The position numbers and the translations under genes are program-made. Shown here one piece after another: positions 15,580-24,265 of a DNA stretch of 41,144 bases. The stretch's first letter is position 1. Each line of letters starts with the position of its first letter. Origin of the DNA: Rhizobium sp. Q54 (lineage in GTDB: Bacteria; Pseudomonadota; Alphaproteobacteria; ATCC43930; CGMCC-115725); contig CAMATN010000032.1 in assembly GCA_945861155.1 (NCBI GenBank), positions 1 through 41,144 of the forward strand. The letters run 5' to 3'. A model generated the notes under the pieces. The model saw only the letters and a program-made list of their open reading frames with translations, made no database searches and was not told the DNA's origin.

Positions 15580-16398
15580 ATGGGATTTATGAATCTGACT
15601 TATGCGCAGCTAGAGAATCTACCTGTATCGAGCCGAAATTCATCTAGCGAACCAAAGCTGCTAACGATTGAAAGTCTCGATGCGTGTCGAGCGGAAGACT
15701 ATCGCCGTGCTGAAGGGTTCCACGCATTTGCAACGATGTACGAGGTCTGGGACGACGAAAGCGTCAAGTTCAGCCCTTATTGGACACACAAACTCTTGGG
15801 CAAGTGGGCGTCTGGCGAGGGAGATGAACCGGCCGTTGCGTCGGCGACGTATTTACGAAATCGGCGGCTCGCGTTGCTAACGGCGATACTTGACCTGATT
15901 CAGAGTACTGATGATCAGCGCATTGGGTTGGTATCGATCAAGTGTGTCGACTGGACCCGTGCTCTAATAATCCATGCGCGATGGCGGTTCAATGAAATTC
16001 GAGAATGCATCGTGAGCTGGCTTAGCCCCGTTTCTGAGGTACAGGGGTTTTTATTTCTGTACATGCTACCGATGTTCAATCCACGAAAAGGTTATTTCGA
16101 AATTGTATGCCGTGGCGTCTGTGGTGGCGAAAAGTTGGTGCGACTTCAGAGGCGGCAAGAGCTATGCCGAGGCGCGCGTAGCCCCGAGGTGTTCGTTCAC
16201 GACAGGGCCCGCCTAATGAACCAGATTACGAATGTCATACCGAACCCAGTGCTTTATGGGAACCAAACAGACAGCATTCCTGCGGAAATAGCGAATGGTA
16301 TGTATCTGCTTCAAATGTCGGTGTGTTCGATTGCCGACCTTTGTATGTTCGACGGCCTCTGTCTTCACAAAGGTCGGTTCGTTGTTGTTGATAGCTGA
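15580..16398 (+). CDS. Hypothetical protein, unknown family
   Basis: A 272-residue soluble protein. The start at 15580 (MGFMNLTYAQLENLPVSSRN) is chosen because AAGAGAAG lies about 8 bases upstream; a Met at 15532 has none. Notable stretches are EVWDDESVKFSPYWTHKLLG, a hydrophobic strand-rich block around SEVQGFLFLYMLPMFNP, and several Cys (EIVCRGVCGGEK). No catalytic motif stands out and no family was recognised. It ends just before a perfect 16-bp hairpin, likely its terminator. Low GC and isolation suggest cargo of a mobile element. Confidence 0.6.
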   Translation: MGFMNLTYAQLENLPVSSRNSSSEPKLLTIESLDACRAEDYRRAEGFHAFATMYEVWDDESVKFSPYWTHKLLGKWASGEGDEPAVASATYLRNRRLALLTAILDLIQSTDDQRIGLVSIKCVDWTRALIIHARWRFNEIRECIVSWLSPVSEVQGFLFLYMLPMFNPRKGYFEIVCRGVCGGEKLVRLQRRQELCRGARSPEVFVHDRARLMNQITNVIPNPVLYGNQTDSIPAEIANGMYLLQMSVCSIADLCMFDGLCLHKGRFVVVDS

Positions 16399-16408
16399 AT
16401 GCAGAAGT

Positions 16409-16443
16409 TCACAGTGAATCGGCTATAAGCCGATTCACTGTGA
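16409..16443. terminator. Perfect 16-bp inverted repeat after the 272-aa orphan gene
   Basis: TCACAGTGAATCGGCT and AGCCGATTCACTGTGA flank a 3-base loop, starting 11 bases after the stop codon. It probably ends transcription of the upstream gene, though no T run follows; the symmetry is also that of a protein-binding site. Confidence 0.6.
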
Positions 16444-16578
16444 GCATCAGCACGGAGTCTACTGATTAGATAAATCGGCTTTCGCACTAGGTCCCTAATT
16501 CTAGGCTTGAAAAAGGTGACACCGCGACATCGCGAAATTTGAACCGATCACAGATCACATTAACACGAGGGAAAATAC

Positions 16579-16896
16579 ATGCCCTATGAGCTCAACAATC
16601 CTCTCGCTGGGAGAATTCAGAGCGTAATCAACGATCAGGAACTTCCGGAGGTGCTAGTGGCGTTATTAACGGTCACCGTAAATGCGCTCCATCAGACTGA
16701 AGGGAGGGAGTTTCGGGAGAAGCTTGAGGCGGCATACATAAAAGCTCTCAAGTATGTGTCCGCTGTTGAAGAGCAACTTCAAGCCTCCACATCGCTGTTC
16801 GAGGACGCTGGCGACTGCGAGAAGCTACATCTCGGAGAGATGTATCGGAAGGTGATGAATCGACTTTTCGGCGGCCATCACGAGCCAGACCTGTGA
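16579..16896 (+). CDS. Small hypothetical protein, helical
   Basis: A 105-residue protein starting MPYELNNPLAGRIQSVINDQ with GAGGG 7 bases before the ATG. It is almost entirely amphipathic helix (REKLEAAYIKALKYVSAVEE) and acidic, with no membrane segment. It has no recognised family. A perfect hairpin follows 16 bases after the stop. It is the last of the lower-GC orphan genes on this strand. Size and charge would fit a small regulator or antitoxin-like partner, but that is a guess. Confidence 0.6.
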   Translation: MPYELNNPLAGRIQSVINDQELPEVLVALLTVTVNALHQTEGREFREKLEAAYIKALKYVSAVEEQLQASTSLFEDAGDCEKLHLGEMYRKVMNRLFGGHHEPDL

Positions 16897-16912
16897 ACGC
16901 TTCGTGAAGCGG

Positions 16913-16937
16913 CCGATGCCATCCCAGATGGCATCGG
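16913..16937. terminator. 11-bp perfect hairpin after the 105-aa gene
   Basis: CCGATGCCATC and GATGGCATCGG enclose a 3-base loop 16 bases past the stop codon, followed by a short pyrimidine-rich stretch. It is a probable transcription terminator for the plus-strand gene. Confidence 0.6.
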
Positions 16938-17181
16938 TCCGACAGCTTTCGTCCAGTCTCCTACAGTTCTTGGTACACGACCCGCGGTAGCGCGCTGCCG
17001 CCGTCAGCCGGTTTCCATTTTCGGCCGGCAGTAGTGGGTCGGCGATCAGCCGATCGACCGTCTCGATCAGTCGCGGGCCGCAGGCATCGGCGTGATGCGT
17101 AACGGGATCGATGATCCCGGTGAAGACCGAGGCCGAGAGGCTGCAGACGGAGCAAGGGCGGCGGATTCCCGGCTTCTCGCG
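16938..17181. other. Unassigned stretch between terminator and methyltransferase relic
   Basis: No convincing gene. The most protein-like reading is on the minus strand around 17000-17165 (PCSVCSLSASVFTGIIDPVT, then HHADACGPRLIETVDRLIAD). It has no good start codon and a stop shortly upstream, so at best it is a decayed fragment of an unknown gene. Confidence 0.25.
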
Positions 17182-17822
17182 TTATGCCTTGCGCCAAACC
17201 GTGGCGAGCCACGGTTGCCGCTCTCGCGGCAGACCGGGCGGCCGGTAGTAATGATGCAGCTCAACGAAACCGGCCGAAATCATGTAGCCGTGCCACGTGT
17301 CGGAGTCGAAGAAGCAGGCGTACCGGCCGTCGCTAAAGCCTTCGTTGTTGTTCCCCCGAGGATTTGATGAGAACAAAACACCGCGCAGCTTCAATGTCTT
17401 GTGCAGTTCCAACAGAACTCTGGGCAATTCCTGGCTCGGTACAGGGAACAGAGAGGCGTTGGCAAAAATCCCGTCAAAACGGCTCTCGGGCAATTGCATA
17501 GCCAGGAAATCCTGATGCAGGATCTCGCAGCCCGAATATGCCCGCGCCATCGCGATGAATTGCCGAGATCCATCGAGTCCAACAGCTTCGTGCCCCAAAG
17601 ATCGGAAGTAGCCAAGATCGCGGCCGGGTCCGCAACCGAGACCAGAATAGAGTAGGGCGGGTCACCCTCTATGGCATCGAGGAGTGCCGCGTAATTCTGG
17701 CTGACATCGTGGTCTCGCGTACCGTTCCAGAAGGCTCGGACGAACCGATCGTAAAACGCGATCGTCGTCTCGCCGAGGCGGCGGACCTCTTCCGCATCAC
17801 GTGGTTTTCGAGTGCGGCTCAT
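17182..17822 (-). pseudogene. Class I SAM-dependent methyltransferase, one frameshift
   Basis: The start MSRTRKPRDAEEVRRLGETT runs to GDPPYSIL in one frame. The SAM-binding motif I, GLGCGPGRDLGYFRSLGHEA, continues in another frame, with the break near 17640-17650. It then reads VGLDGSRQFIAMARAYSGCE and FDGIFANASLFPVPSQELPR to a normal end at 17182. Restoring one base (probably ctg-gat) gives a protein of about 212 residues of the Methyltransf_11/25 type. The substrate is unknown. The single shift, with both parts well conserved, suggests a recent lesion or a sequence error. Confidence 0.75.
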
Positions 17823-17880
17823 CAGAACCGAGCGCCTGTCTCAAGGTAAGCATCCGCCGAGGACCGCGGCGGCTTGAGCG

Positions 17881-18210
17881 TCAGGCGGCTGCGGCCTGAT
17901 CTCTGAGGGTTTTCCAATGCCACGGCAGGAGTTCGTGGACCCGGGAGGCCGGGTGGTCGGCGATGCGGCGGAGCACGTCGGCGAGCCAGGCCTGCGGATC
18001 GATGCCGTTGAGCTTGGCCGTTGCGATTAAGGTGTATATCGCGGCGGCGCGCTCGCCACCGCGATCGGAACCGGCGAACAACCAGGCTCGGCGCCCGAGG
18101 GCAATTCCTCGTAATGCGCGTTCGGCGGCGTTGTTGGTCAGGCAGATGCGGCGGCGGGCCATATCCAGATCGGGAGAGGTCTCCAGGTCGAAGACGACGT
18201 AGTGAGTCAT
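17881..18210 (-). pseudogene. Chimeric ORF: exonuclease-like start joined to IS66 transposase C-terminus
   Basis: The 109-codon frame begins MTHYVVFDLETSPDLDMARR, which looks like the first residues of a DEDD 3'-5' exonuclease of the PolB-like type and has GGAAG 7 bases upstream. It then switches to ICLTNNAAERALRGIALGRR and AAAIYTLIATAKLNGIDPQA, the C-terminal domain of an IS66 TnpC. The IS66 N-terminal and DDE parts are missing. The junction lies near 18150-18165 and happens to keep the frame. The IS66 part is certain; the exonuclease part is short and less so. Confidence 0.7.
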
Positions 18211-18428
18211 TGATGAGCTTCCGGGTCCCCGATGCGGAGCCGCCATGCCGCGGGCCGCTGAATCGATTCGACCTGACACGATGAGAACATAGAGCGAACG
18301 TATCCATGCCCCAAGATCCGTTCTGGGGGGATCGCGCGTGCTGCAAGCGGTGGACAATTTTCTCTGCCAGGAGCGCGACGATGCTCCAGATCGCTATCCT
18401 TTCAGCTGCGCCAAGCCTGGACCACGTA

Positions 18429-18920
18429 TCACTCCCCTCGGTCTCGGGGTTCGCCGACAACGATCTCAGGCTGATCGGCCACACGGTCTTCAGGGACGAA
18501 CGCGATTCGCATTCCCCAGCCAGCGAAAGTCCTGAGCAGCCGGCCAAAATCGCGAAGGCTCAGCTCTTGGTCGTCGACGTGAACGACCAGTTCGCCCGCC
18601 TCGTCGTCGTCAAGGTGGCAACGCAGCACGTCGCCGCGCGGCACCCATTGGTCGGATCCTTCCGAATAACGGATTTGCGGCTTACCGGGCGGAATCTCGA
18701 TGAGCGTGTCGTCATATTTTGACGCTAATTTCTCCTGGGCCTCGATCACATCGTTGAAAAGCTCGAGGATGGCAGCGTCGGTCATTGAACCAAGGTCCGG
18801 CCCAACGGTAAGGCGAACAACCGAAATGGACGGATCCGCGTTTTCGATTACTGCTACATCGCCCTCCCGGGTAATGCTGACCTGATCCGGGGAGGCCTGT
18901 CGTGGTCTTTTGCTTCGCAT
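18429..18920 (-). CDS. Conserved hypothetical protein
   Basis: A 163-residue soluble, acidic protein starting MRSKRPRQASPDQVSITREG. Start 18920 is chosen because AAGGA lies 9 bases upstream; the Met at 18941 has no such site. Conserved-looking blocks are TLIEIPPGKPQIRYSEGSDQ, DVLRCHLDDDEAGELVVHVD and RLLRTFAGWGMRIAFVPED. I believe proteins with this layout are widespread in alphaproteobacteria without known function. No membrane segment or catalytic motif is evident. Confidence 0.65.
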   Translation of the reverse strand: MRSKRPRQASPDQVSITREGDVAVIENADPSISVVRLTVGPDLGSMTDAAILELFNDVIEAQEKLASKYDDTLIEIPPGKPQIRYSEGSDQWVPRGDVLRCHLDDDEAGELVVHVDDQELSLRDFGRLLRTFAGWGMRIAFVPEDRVADQPEIVVGEPRDRGE

Positions 18921-19123
18921 CGTCAAACGTCCTTGATGCATTGACCGATGGGGCTGAACTCGTTGTTGGCTTTCTCGCTCACCCGGGGTGCTCGAGATAA
19001 AAATAAGGCTGCACTGCTTTCTCTCTTCGTTTGATGAGAGCGGGCCGCGCGGCTGATGTGCGGATGACGATCAGGGTAGGGCATCGAAGAGGGACTTAAC
19101 CCAGGACTGACCAGGCTGTCACC

Positions 19124-19920
19124 TCAGCACCCGATTTCGGCAAGGAACGCGGTGATCGCGTCGGCGACCGGCTGCGGCGTCTGCACCGCCATGAAATGGC
19201 CGGTCTCGATAACCCGCCAACGGGCACCGGCGATCGCGCGGGCGATGGGCTCGACGCCTCGGGCGGCCGCAGCCGGTCGTGGGTCCCGGCGATGACCAGG
19301 ATCGGGCAGCGGATCCAGGCGAAGTCGCCGTCCATCTCAGTATCGGCGAGCATCCGGCTGATCGCGGCGAAGCTGCTGGGGTCGTTGCCGAGCCAGCGGG
19401 CGCGAAAGGCGCGGAAACGCGCCTCGTCACCGCGCAGGACCGGCGGATAGGAGGCGGCGAGGCTGGCTTCGACGACCGAGCGCATCCCGTCGCGCTCAAC
19501 CGCGTCGGCCCGTTGCAATCCAGCGGCGCGGCGCTCGCCGGCAAGCCCGGTCGCCGGACTCATCGCGATCAGCGCGGCGGTACGCTCGGGCAACCGCGCG
19601 GCGAAGTGGATCGCGATCGCCGCGCCGACGGCGCAGCCAGCGAGCGCGATCGGCCGGTCGATGCCGAGCGCATCGAGCAAGGCGGCGAGATCGTCGACCA
19701 TCGTGTCCAGGGCGAGGGCGCCGCGCACCTTCTCCGATTGCCCGGCGCCGCGCGTGTCGTAGCGCAATACCCGTCTGTCCGCGGCCAGGGCCGGCAACAC
19801 CATGTCCCAGCTGTCGAGGCTGCCGCCCATCTCGTGCACCAGCGCCAGGGTCTTGGCGCCGCTGCCAGCGAGGTCGTAGCGCAGCCCGACCCCGTTTTGC
19901 CTCCAGCCAATCCATCGCAT
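19124..19920 (-). pseudogene. Alpha/beta hydrolase (PcaD-like), frameshifted near the 3' end
   Basis: The fold is clear: LALVHEMGGSLDSWDMVLPA (oxyanion region), the nucleophile elbow LAGCAVGAAIAIHFAARLPE, the acid in VIAGTHDRLRPPE, and the catalytic His in ETGHFMAV. The family resembles 3-oxoadipate enol-lactonase. Two oddities are seen. The elbow has Cys96 where Ser is usual (G-C-A-V-G). After RPPEA the frame breaks near 19251-19262 (one base missing); the true ending, VEPIARAIAGARWRVIETGH to FLAEIGC, runs in another frame to a stop at 19124. Without repair the protein would lose its His. It is divergent from the amidohydrolase gene at 20099, so they may share a control region. Confidence 0.75.
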
Positions 19921-20098
19921 TCTCCTTCGCGTTCTGATGGGGCTGCCGTAAGCGGCCGAGATTGCTGCGTCAACAGCGATCTGAGGAAGGGTGGGATGGC
20001 GCAGCGCTTCTGCCGTCGATCTATTTCAGGGTAGATTTCGCGGGAAGTTACCGCGACTGATCGGTCCGTCGATTCAGCCGGCCGCCAGGGAGGACGCC

Positions 20099-21127
20099 AT
20101 GCCTGTGGAAGCCCGTGCCTATCCCCGTCCGCTGCCCAATCCGGAATGGCTCGGCAAGCTGAGCGAGGAGATCCTCGAGCCCGATCTGCCGATCGTCGAT
20201 CCGCACCATCATCTCTGGGATCACCCGGGCAGCCGCTACCTGCTCGACGACATCCTGGCCGACGTCAACTCGGGACACAACATCGTCGCGACCGTGTTCA
20301 TTCAGTGCGGTTCGGGCTACCGCACCAGCGGCCCCGAGGAGATGCGGCCGATCGGCGAGAGCGAGTTCGTTCGCGCCATCGCCGAGGAGGCGGATCGGCG
20401 CGGCGGCAAGACTAAGATCTGCGCTGGCATCGTCAGCTTCGCCGATCTGCGGCTACCGAATGTCGATGCGGTGCTGGAAGGCCAGATCGCCGCGGCCGGC
20501 GGCCGGTTTCGCGGCATCCGCCACATCGCGGCGCACGACCCGGCGATCATCGGCGCCTCGTCCTACGTGCCGCCGCCGGGGCTGATGGACGACCCGAACT
20601 TCCGGCGCGGCCTGAAGCGGCTGCCGGCGCACGATCTGACGTTCGAAGCGTGGATCTATCACCCGCAGATCAAGACCCTGACCGCGGTGGCGCGCGACTG
20701 CCCCGAGGTGAAGATCGTGCTGAACCATTTCGGCGGGCCGCTCGGGGTCGGTCCCTACGAGGGCAAACGCGACGAGGTGTTCCGTACCTGGTGCGCCGAC
20801 ATCCGGGAGCTGTCGTCGTGCCCGAACGTCTATGTCAAGCTCGGAGGGCTGGCGATGTTCGTCAACGGCTTCAATTTCCACGCCGAACCGTTGCCGCCAT
20901 CGTCCGGCGAGATGGCGCAGGCATGGCGCCCCTATGTCGACGCCTGTATCGAGAGTTTCGGCGCCAACCACTGCATGTTCGAGAGCAACTTCCCGGTCGA
21001 CAAGGGCGCGTGCAGCTATTCGGTGCTGTTCAACGCGTTCAAACGGCTCGCGAGCGGCGCCTCAGCGTCGGAGAAGTCCGATCTGTTCGCCGGCACCGCG
21101 TCGCGGTTCTACCGGCTGGGCATTTAA
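20099..21127 (+). CDS. Amidohydrolase 2 family metal-dependent hydrolase
   Basis: A 342-residue TIM-barrel enzyme starting MPVEARAYPRPLPNPEWLGK with AGGGAGG 5-6 bases upstream. The metal motif is in LPIVDPHHHLWDHPGSRYLL; further conserved blocks are RFRGIRHIAAHDP, FEAWIYHPQI, IVLNHFGGPLG and CMFESNFPVDKGACSYSVLF, where the Asp is the catalytic acid of this family. Members include lactonases such as LigI-like PDC hydrolase and decarboxylases. It leads a plus-strand group with a dipeptidase, an SDR and a nitroreductase homologue, beside a divergent hydrolase, which suggests catabolism of a cyclic or aromatic compound. The exact substrate cannot be read from sequence. Confidence 0.85.
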   Translation: MPVEARAYPRPLPNPEWLGKLSEEILEPDLPIVDPHHHLWDHPGSRYLLDDILADVNSGHNIVATVFIQCGSGYRTSGPEEMRPIGESEFVRAIAEEADRRGGKTKICAGIVSFADLRLPNVDAVLEGQIAAAGGRFRGIRHIAAHDPAIIGASSYVPPPGLMDDPNFRRGLKRLPAHDLTFEAWIYHPQIKTLTAVARDCPEVKIVLNHFGGPLGVGPYEGKRDEVFRTWCADIRELSSCPNVYVKLGGLAMFVNGFNFHAEPLPPSSGEMAQAWRPYVDACIESFGANHCMFESNFPVDKGACSYSVLFNAFKRLASGASASEKSDLFAGTASRFYRLGI

Positions 21128-21159
21128 GCGACGCCGAGCATCATTTCGGGAGTATGGAG

Positions 21160-22278
21160 ATGGACTGCTGCGGTCACGCCCACACTCCGGCGTATCAACC
21201 CGCGATCTGGAGGATGGGCCTTGCGCCGGTCGGGGCGCTGCTGGCCGGGGAGGTGGGACCGCGCGGCTCGACGGAAGCGGCCCGGACGGCCGAGACCGCC
21301 TCCGCCGCGCTCGATGTCCTGCGCAAATCCATTTCCGTCGATGTCCATACACATGGCGGGAAATCCGGCATTACCTCGAAAGCACCGCCGAGCGACGATC
21401 TCGCGAACGCGATGCGCGCGGGATCGCTGGCGGTCGCGTGCCTTGCGGACGTGCCGGACAGCCCCATCCTCGGCAGGAATCCCGAAGGCTCCCTGGCCGT
21501 GGTGCGCACGCCGGAGCCGGGCCAGCTCTACAGGCACCACCTCGAGCGCCTTGCCTGGATGGACGATCTGGTCGCCAGCCATGGCGTGCGTCGCGCGCTT
21601 TGCACAGCCGATCTCGATGCCGCGCACAAGGCGGGGCAGCCCGCGATCGTCGCTGACGTGGAAGGTCTCGACTTCCTCGACGGCAAGCTCGAACGGCTAG
21701 AGGAAGCGCATCAGCGCGGCATCAGGCATCTGCAGCTTGTGCATTACACGCCCAACGACATCGGCGATTTCCAGACTGGCGCCATCACCCATCAAGGTCT
21801 CACCGCATTCGGCGGCGAGGTGATCCAGGCCTGCCATCGGCTTGGATTTGTTTGCGACGTCGCCCATGCGACCGAGGCCATGGCAAAGCAGGCGGTCAAG
21901 CTCGCGACGAAACCCCTGCTGCTGTCTCACACGGCGGTCTCCGGATCGCGCGCCATGGGTCCGACCCCGCTGACGGGAAGGCAGATCAGCCCCGACCACG
22001 CGCGAGCAATCGCCGATACCGGCGGCTCTGTCGGCATCTGGCACTTCTTTCCGAGCCTCGACAAATACGTCGACGGCCTCAAGGAAATGGCCGAGATGGT
22101 CGGGGTCGAGCACGTCAGCATCGGCACCGACCAGTTCGACGCCCGGGGTTGCGTCGAGGACTACACGCAATGGGTGCATCTTGTCGCCGCGATGCTGCGC
22201 GGCGGCTTCACCGCCGAGGAAGCGGGGAAGATTGCCGGCGGCAACTACATGCGCATCTTTCGCGCGGCGGTCGGCTAA
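21160..22278 (+). CDS. Membrane dipeptidase-family (peptidase M19) protein
   Basis: A 372-residue metallohydrolase. Start 21160 is favoured because GGGAG lies 7 bases upstream; ATG at 21154 is too close to it. Residues 1-50 are a variable leader. SISVDVHTHGG gives the first metal ligands, PAIVADVEGLDFL the bridging Glu, LLLSHTAVSGSRAM and FVCDVAHATEAM further ligands, and HVSIGTDQFDA the last Asp. M19 enzymes cleave dipeptides or related amides; many bacterial members act on unusual small molecules. It begins 32 bases after the amidohydrolase, as in an operon. Confidence 0.8.
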   Translation: MDCCGHAHTPAYQPAIWRMGLAPVGALLAGEVGPRGSTEAARTAETASAALDVLRKSISVDVHTHGGKSGITSKAPPSDDLANAMRAGSLAVACLADVPDSPILGRNPEGSLAVVRTPEPGQLYRHHLERLAWMDDLVASHGVRRALCTADLDAAHKAGQPAIVADVEGLDFLDGKLERLEEAHQRGIRHLQLVHYTPNDIGDFQTGAITHQGLTAFGGEVIQACHRLGFVCDVAHATEAMAKQAVKLATKPLLLSHTAVSGSRAMGPTPLTGRQISPDHARAIADTGGSVGIWHFFPSLDKYVDGLKEMAEMVGVEHVSIGTDQFDARGCVEDYTQWVHLVAAMLRGGFTAEEAGKIAGGNYMRIFRAAVG

Positions 22279-22329
22279 CGGTCCCCGGCCGGTAGTCGAT
22301 GTACGAACACCTGGAAAGGGACCTCGCGG

Positions 22330-23168
22330 ATGATAGACATCTCCGGCAAGACCGCCATCGTCACCGGCGCCGCGTGTCCGGCATCGGCCTGGGCATTGCG
22401 ACCGCGCTCGCGGAGGCCGGCGCGAACGTTGTCATGGCAGACATCCAGAAAGACGCAGTCGAGCAGGCGGCGCACGGCCTTTCCGGGACCAACAAGCGTG
22501 TTATGCCGGTGCGGATCGACGTGACGCAGGAGCAATCCGTCCTTAATGCCTTGGCGGAGGCCGAGCGCAATTTCGGCAAGCTTCACATCGCCTGCAACAA
22601 TGCCGGCGTACCCATGCACGGCACCCGGATGATCGACGTGCCGCCCCGCGACTGGGAATTCGTGATTGGTGTGAACATGTGGGGGATCATCCACGGCATC
22701 CGCCACTTTGTCCCTGCCATCCTGAAGTACGGGGAAGAAGGGCACGTCGTCAACACCGCCTCGGTCGCCGGCGTCCAGAACCGCCGCGGCACGAACCAGG
22801 GGCCGTATTCGATGAGCAAATACGCCGCCCTGTCGCTGTCCGAGGCGCTTGAGCACGAATTGGATGGCACCAATATCGGGGTCTCGGTGCTGTGCCCGGG
22901 TCCAATCAACACGAACATCGCCCGGGGCGCCCGCTACCGCCCGGATCACATGGGCGGACCTCAGATCCGCGCCGGCGACGAAGCAGTCTTGTCCGAACGC
23001 CTCGCGACGATCGGCCTCGACCCTAAGAAGGTGGGCGAACGCGTGGTGGACGCGATCCGTACGAACACGTTCTATGCCTTTGTTGGCGCCGTCCCCGCCG
23101 ATGTCATCAGGGCCCGCCACCGTCGCATCGAGGATGCCCTGAACAGCCCGTGGGTTACTCATTACTGA
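22330..23168 (+). pseudogene. Short-chain dehydrogenase/reductase, frameshift in the NAD motif
   Basis: MIDISGKTAIVTGAA starts at 22330 with GAAAGGGA upstream, then the frame breaks inside the nucleotide-binding loop (near 22370-22380), resuming as SGIGLGIATALAEAGANVVM. The rest is normal: NNAGVPMHGT, NTASVAGVQN (catalytic Ser) and YSMSKYAAL (Tyr and Lys), to a stop at 23168. Two extra bases (or one missing) explain the break. With repair it is an NAD(P)-dependent alcohol/ketone oxidoreductase of about 280 residues. It lies 50 bases after the dipeptidase gene and 17 before the next gene. Confidence 0.75.
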
Positions 23169-23185
23169 CAGAGGGAATTCGAAGG

Positions 23186-23647
23186 ATGACAGAGGCCAAG
23201 CTCGCCCCAAACCTTCCGGATTGGCAGGTGGAGCATACGAACCGCTACCTTTCCAGCGGTGGCACCGACGGGCACATGTACAAGATGACCCAACCGGGCC
23301 GGCCCCAGCTGACCGTGCCGTCGCTGCTGCTGACGACGACCGGCCGCAAGTCGGGCGAGCGGTTCATCTTCCCGCTGTTCTACGGGAAAATCGGCGATAG
23401 CTATCTTGTGATCGCCTCGAAAGGCGGCGCACCTAAACATCCGAGCTGGTACCTCAACATCCTCGCCAACCCGGATGTCGAAGTGCAGGTCGGCACCGCG
23501 AAGATGAAGGCGCGGGCCAGGACCGCCACAGGCGAGGAGCGCGCGCGGCTATGGGAAAAGTCGCTCGAATTCTGGCCGCCCTACGCCGACTACCAGCGCA
23601 AGACCGAGCGCGAGATCCCGGTCGTCGTGCTGGATCCCGTCCGCTAG
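23186..23647 (+). CDS. Deazaflavin (F420)-dependent nitroreductase-family protein
   Basis: A 153-residue protein starting MTEAKLAPNLPDWQVEHTNR, with GAGGGA and AAGG ahead of the ATG. The family signature is plain: TVPSLLLTTTGRKSGERFIF, then VIASKGGAPKHPSWYLNILA and EVQVGTAKMKARARTATGEE. It belongs to the F420H2-quinone reductase/Ddn fold (DUF385). Family members in actinobacteria use cofactor F420; relatives in proteobacteria may use F420, FMN or heme. It ends the plus-strand catabolic group, 17 bases after the SDR. Confidence 0.85.
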   Translation: MTEAKLAPNLPDWQVEHTNRYLSSGGTDGHMYKMTQPGRPQLTVPSLLLTTTGRKSGERFIFPLFYGKIGDSYLVIASKGGAPKHPSWYLNILANPDVEVQVGTAKMKARARTATGEERARLWEKSLEFWPPYADYQRKTEREIPVVVLDPVR

Positions 23648-23746
23648 AAGGTAGGTCCGCCGACCGCGCCGCCGGTGAAGGCGAATGCCAAGCACACGGC
23701 GGCGGCGATCAGCTTTGCGCTCAGGCCGGAGAGAAGCCCGAACACG

Positions 23747-24031
23747 TCACGCCTTGCGGCTGCCCAGCGGTGTCGAGGTGATCGCGCGGAAGCCGACGAT
23801 CAGCGCGCCCAGGGCCAGCGCGGTCAGCGGCGCCAGACCGAAGGACTTCCAGTCGACCTGGCCGAAATAGTCCGCGATCGCCGGGCCGATACCGACGACC
23901 GTGCCGAACACCGTGCAGTAGCCGACGATCTTGTCGTGCAGGCGCAATAGGATATTTCGGCTCCTGCCCTCCAGCGCGGTAATGCGCCGTTCGAGGTGCA
24001 TGAGATCGGCGTCCGTGCGCTCGATCGCCAA
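23747..24031 (-). CDS. Possible small membrane protein with coiled-coil start
   Basis: A 94-residue frame from a TTG: DADLMHLERRITALEGRSRN is a short coiled coil, then two hydrophobic segments (IVGYCTVFGTVVGIGPAIAD and LTALALGALIVGFRAITS). This looks like a real membrane protein of a holin-like or DUF1640-like layout. The ribosome site is weak and an internal Met is possible. DNA between it and 24265 shows no clear gene. Confidence 0.4.
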   Translation of the reverse strand: MAIERTDADLMHLERRITALEGRSRNILLRLHDKIVGYCTVFGTVVGIGPAIADYFGQVDWKSFGLAPLTALALGALIVGFRAITSTPLGSRKA

Positions 24032-24265
24032 GGCAGCCTGCGGCGGTCAGACGGAATATCTGCGCGGCGAACTCGACCAAAGGCGGTCCGGTTAATCGTG
24101 AACACCAGCTGCGCTGCAAGCGCTTGGAATGGCAGTGCCCTTGCCGGGCAAGGATTTCTCCTTGAACCGGCCTTGCTCCCGGCTTCGATGGCGAACGGAC
24201 GGGATTCGCTCATGGCGCGCCGCGCGGACGCTACACCGGATCAGAAACCGATTTAAGATAGCCGC

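Noticed and set aside
20650-21159. Upstream extension of the dipeptidase frame to a Met at 20650
   Set aside because: It runs inside the amidohydrolase gene in another frame; a ribosome site places the start at 21160.
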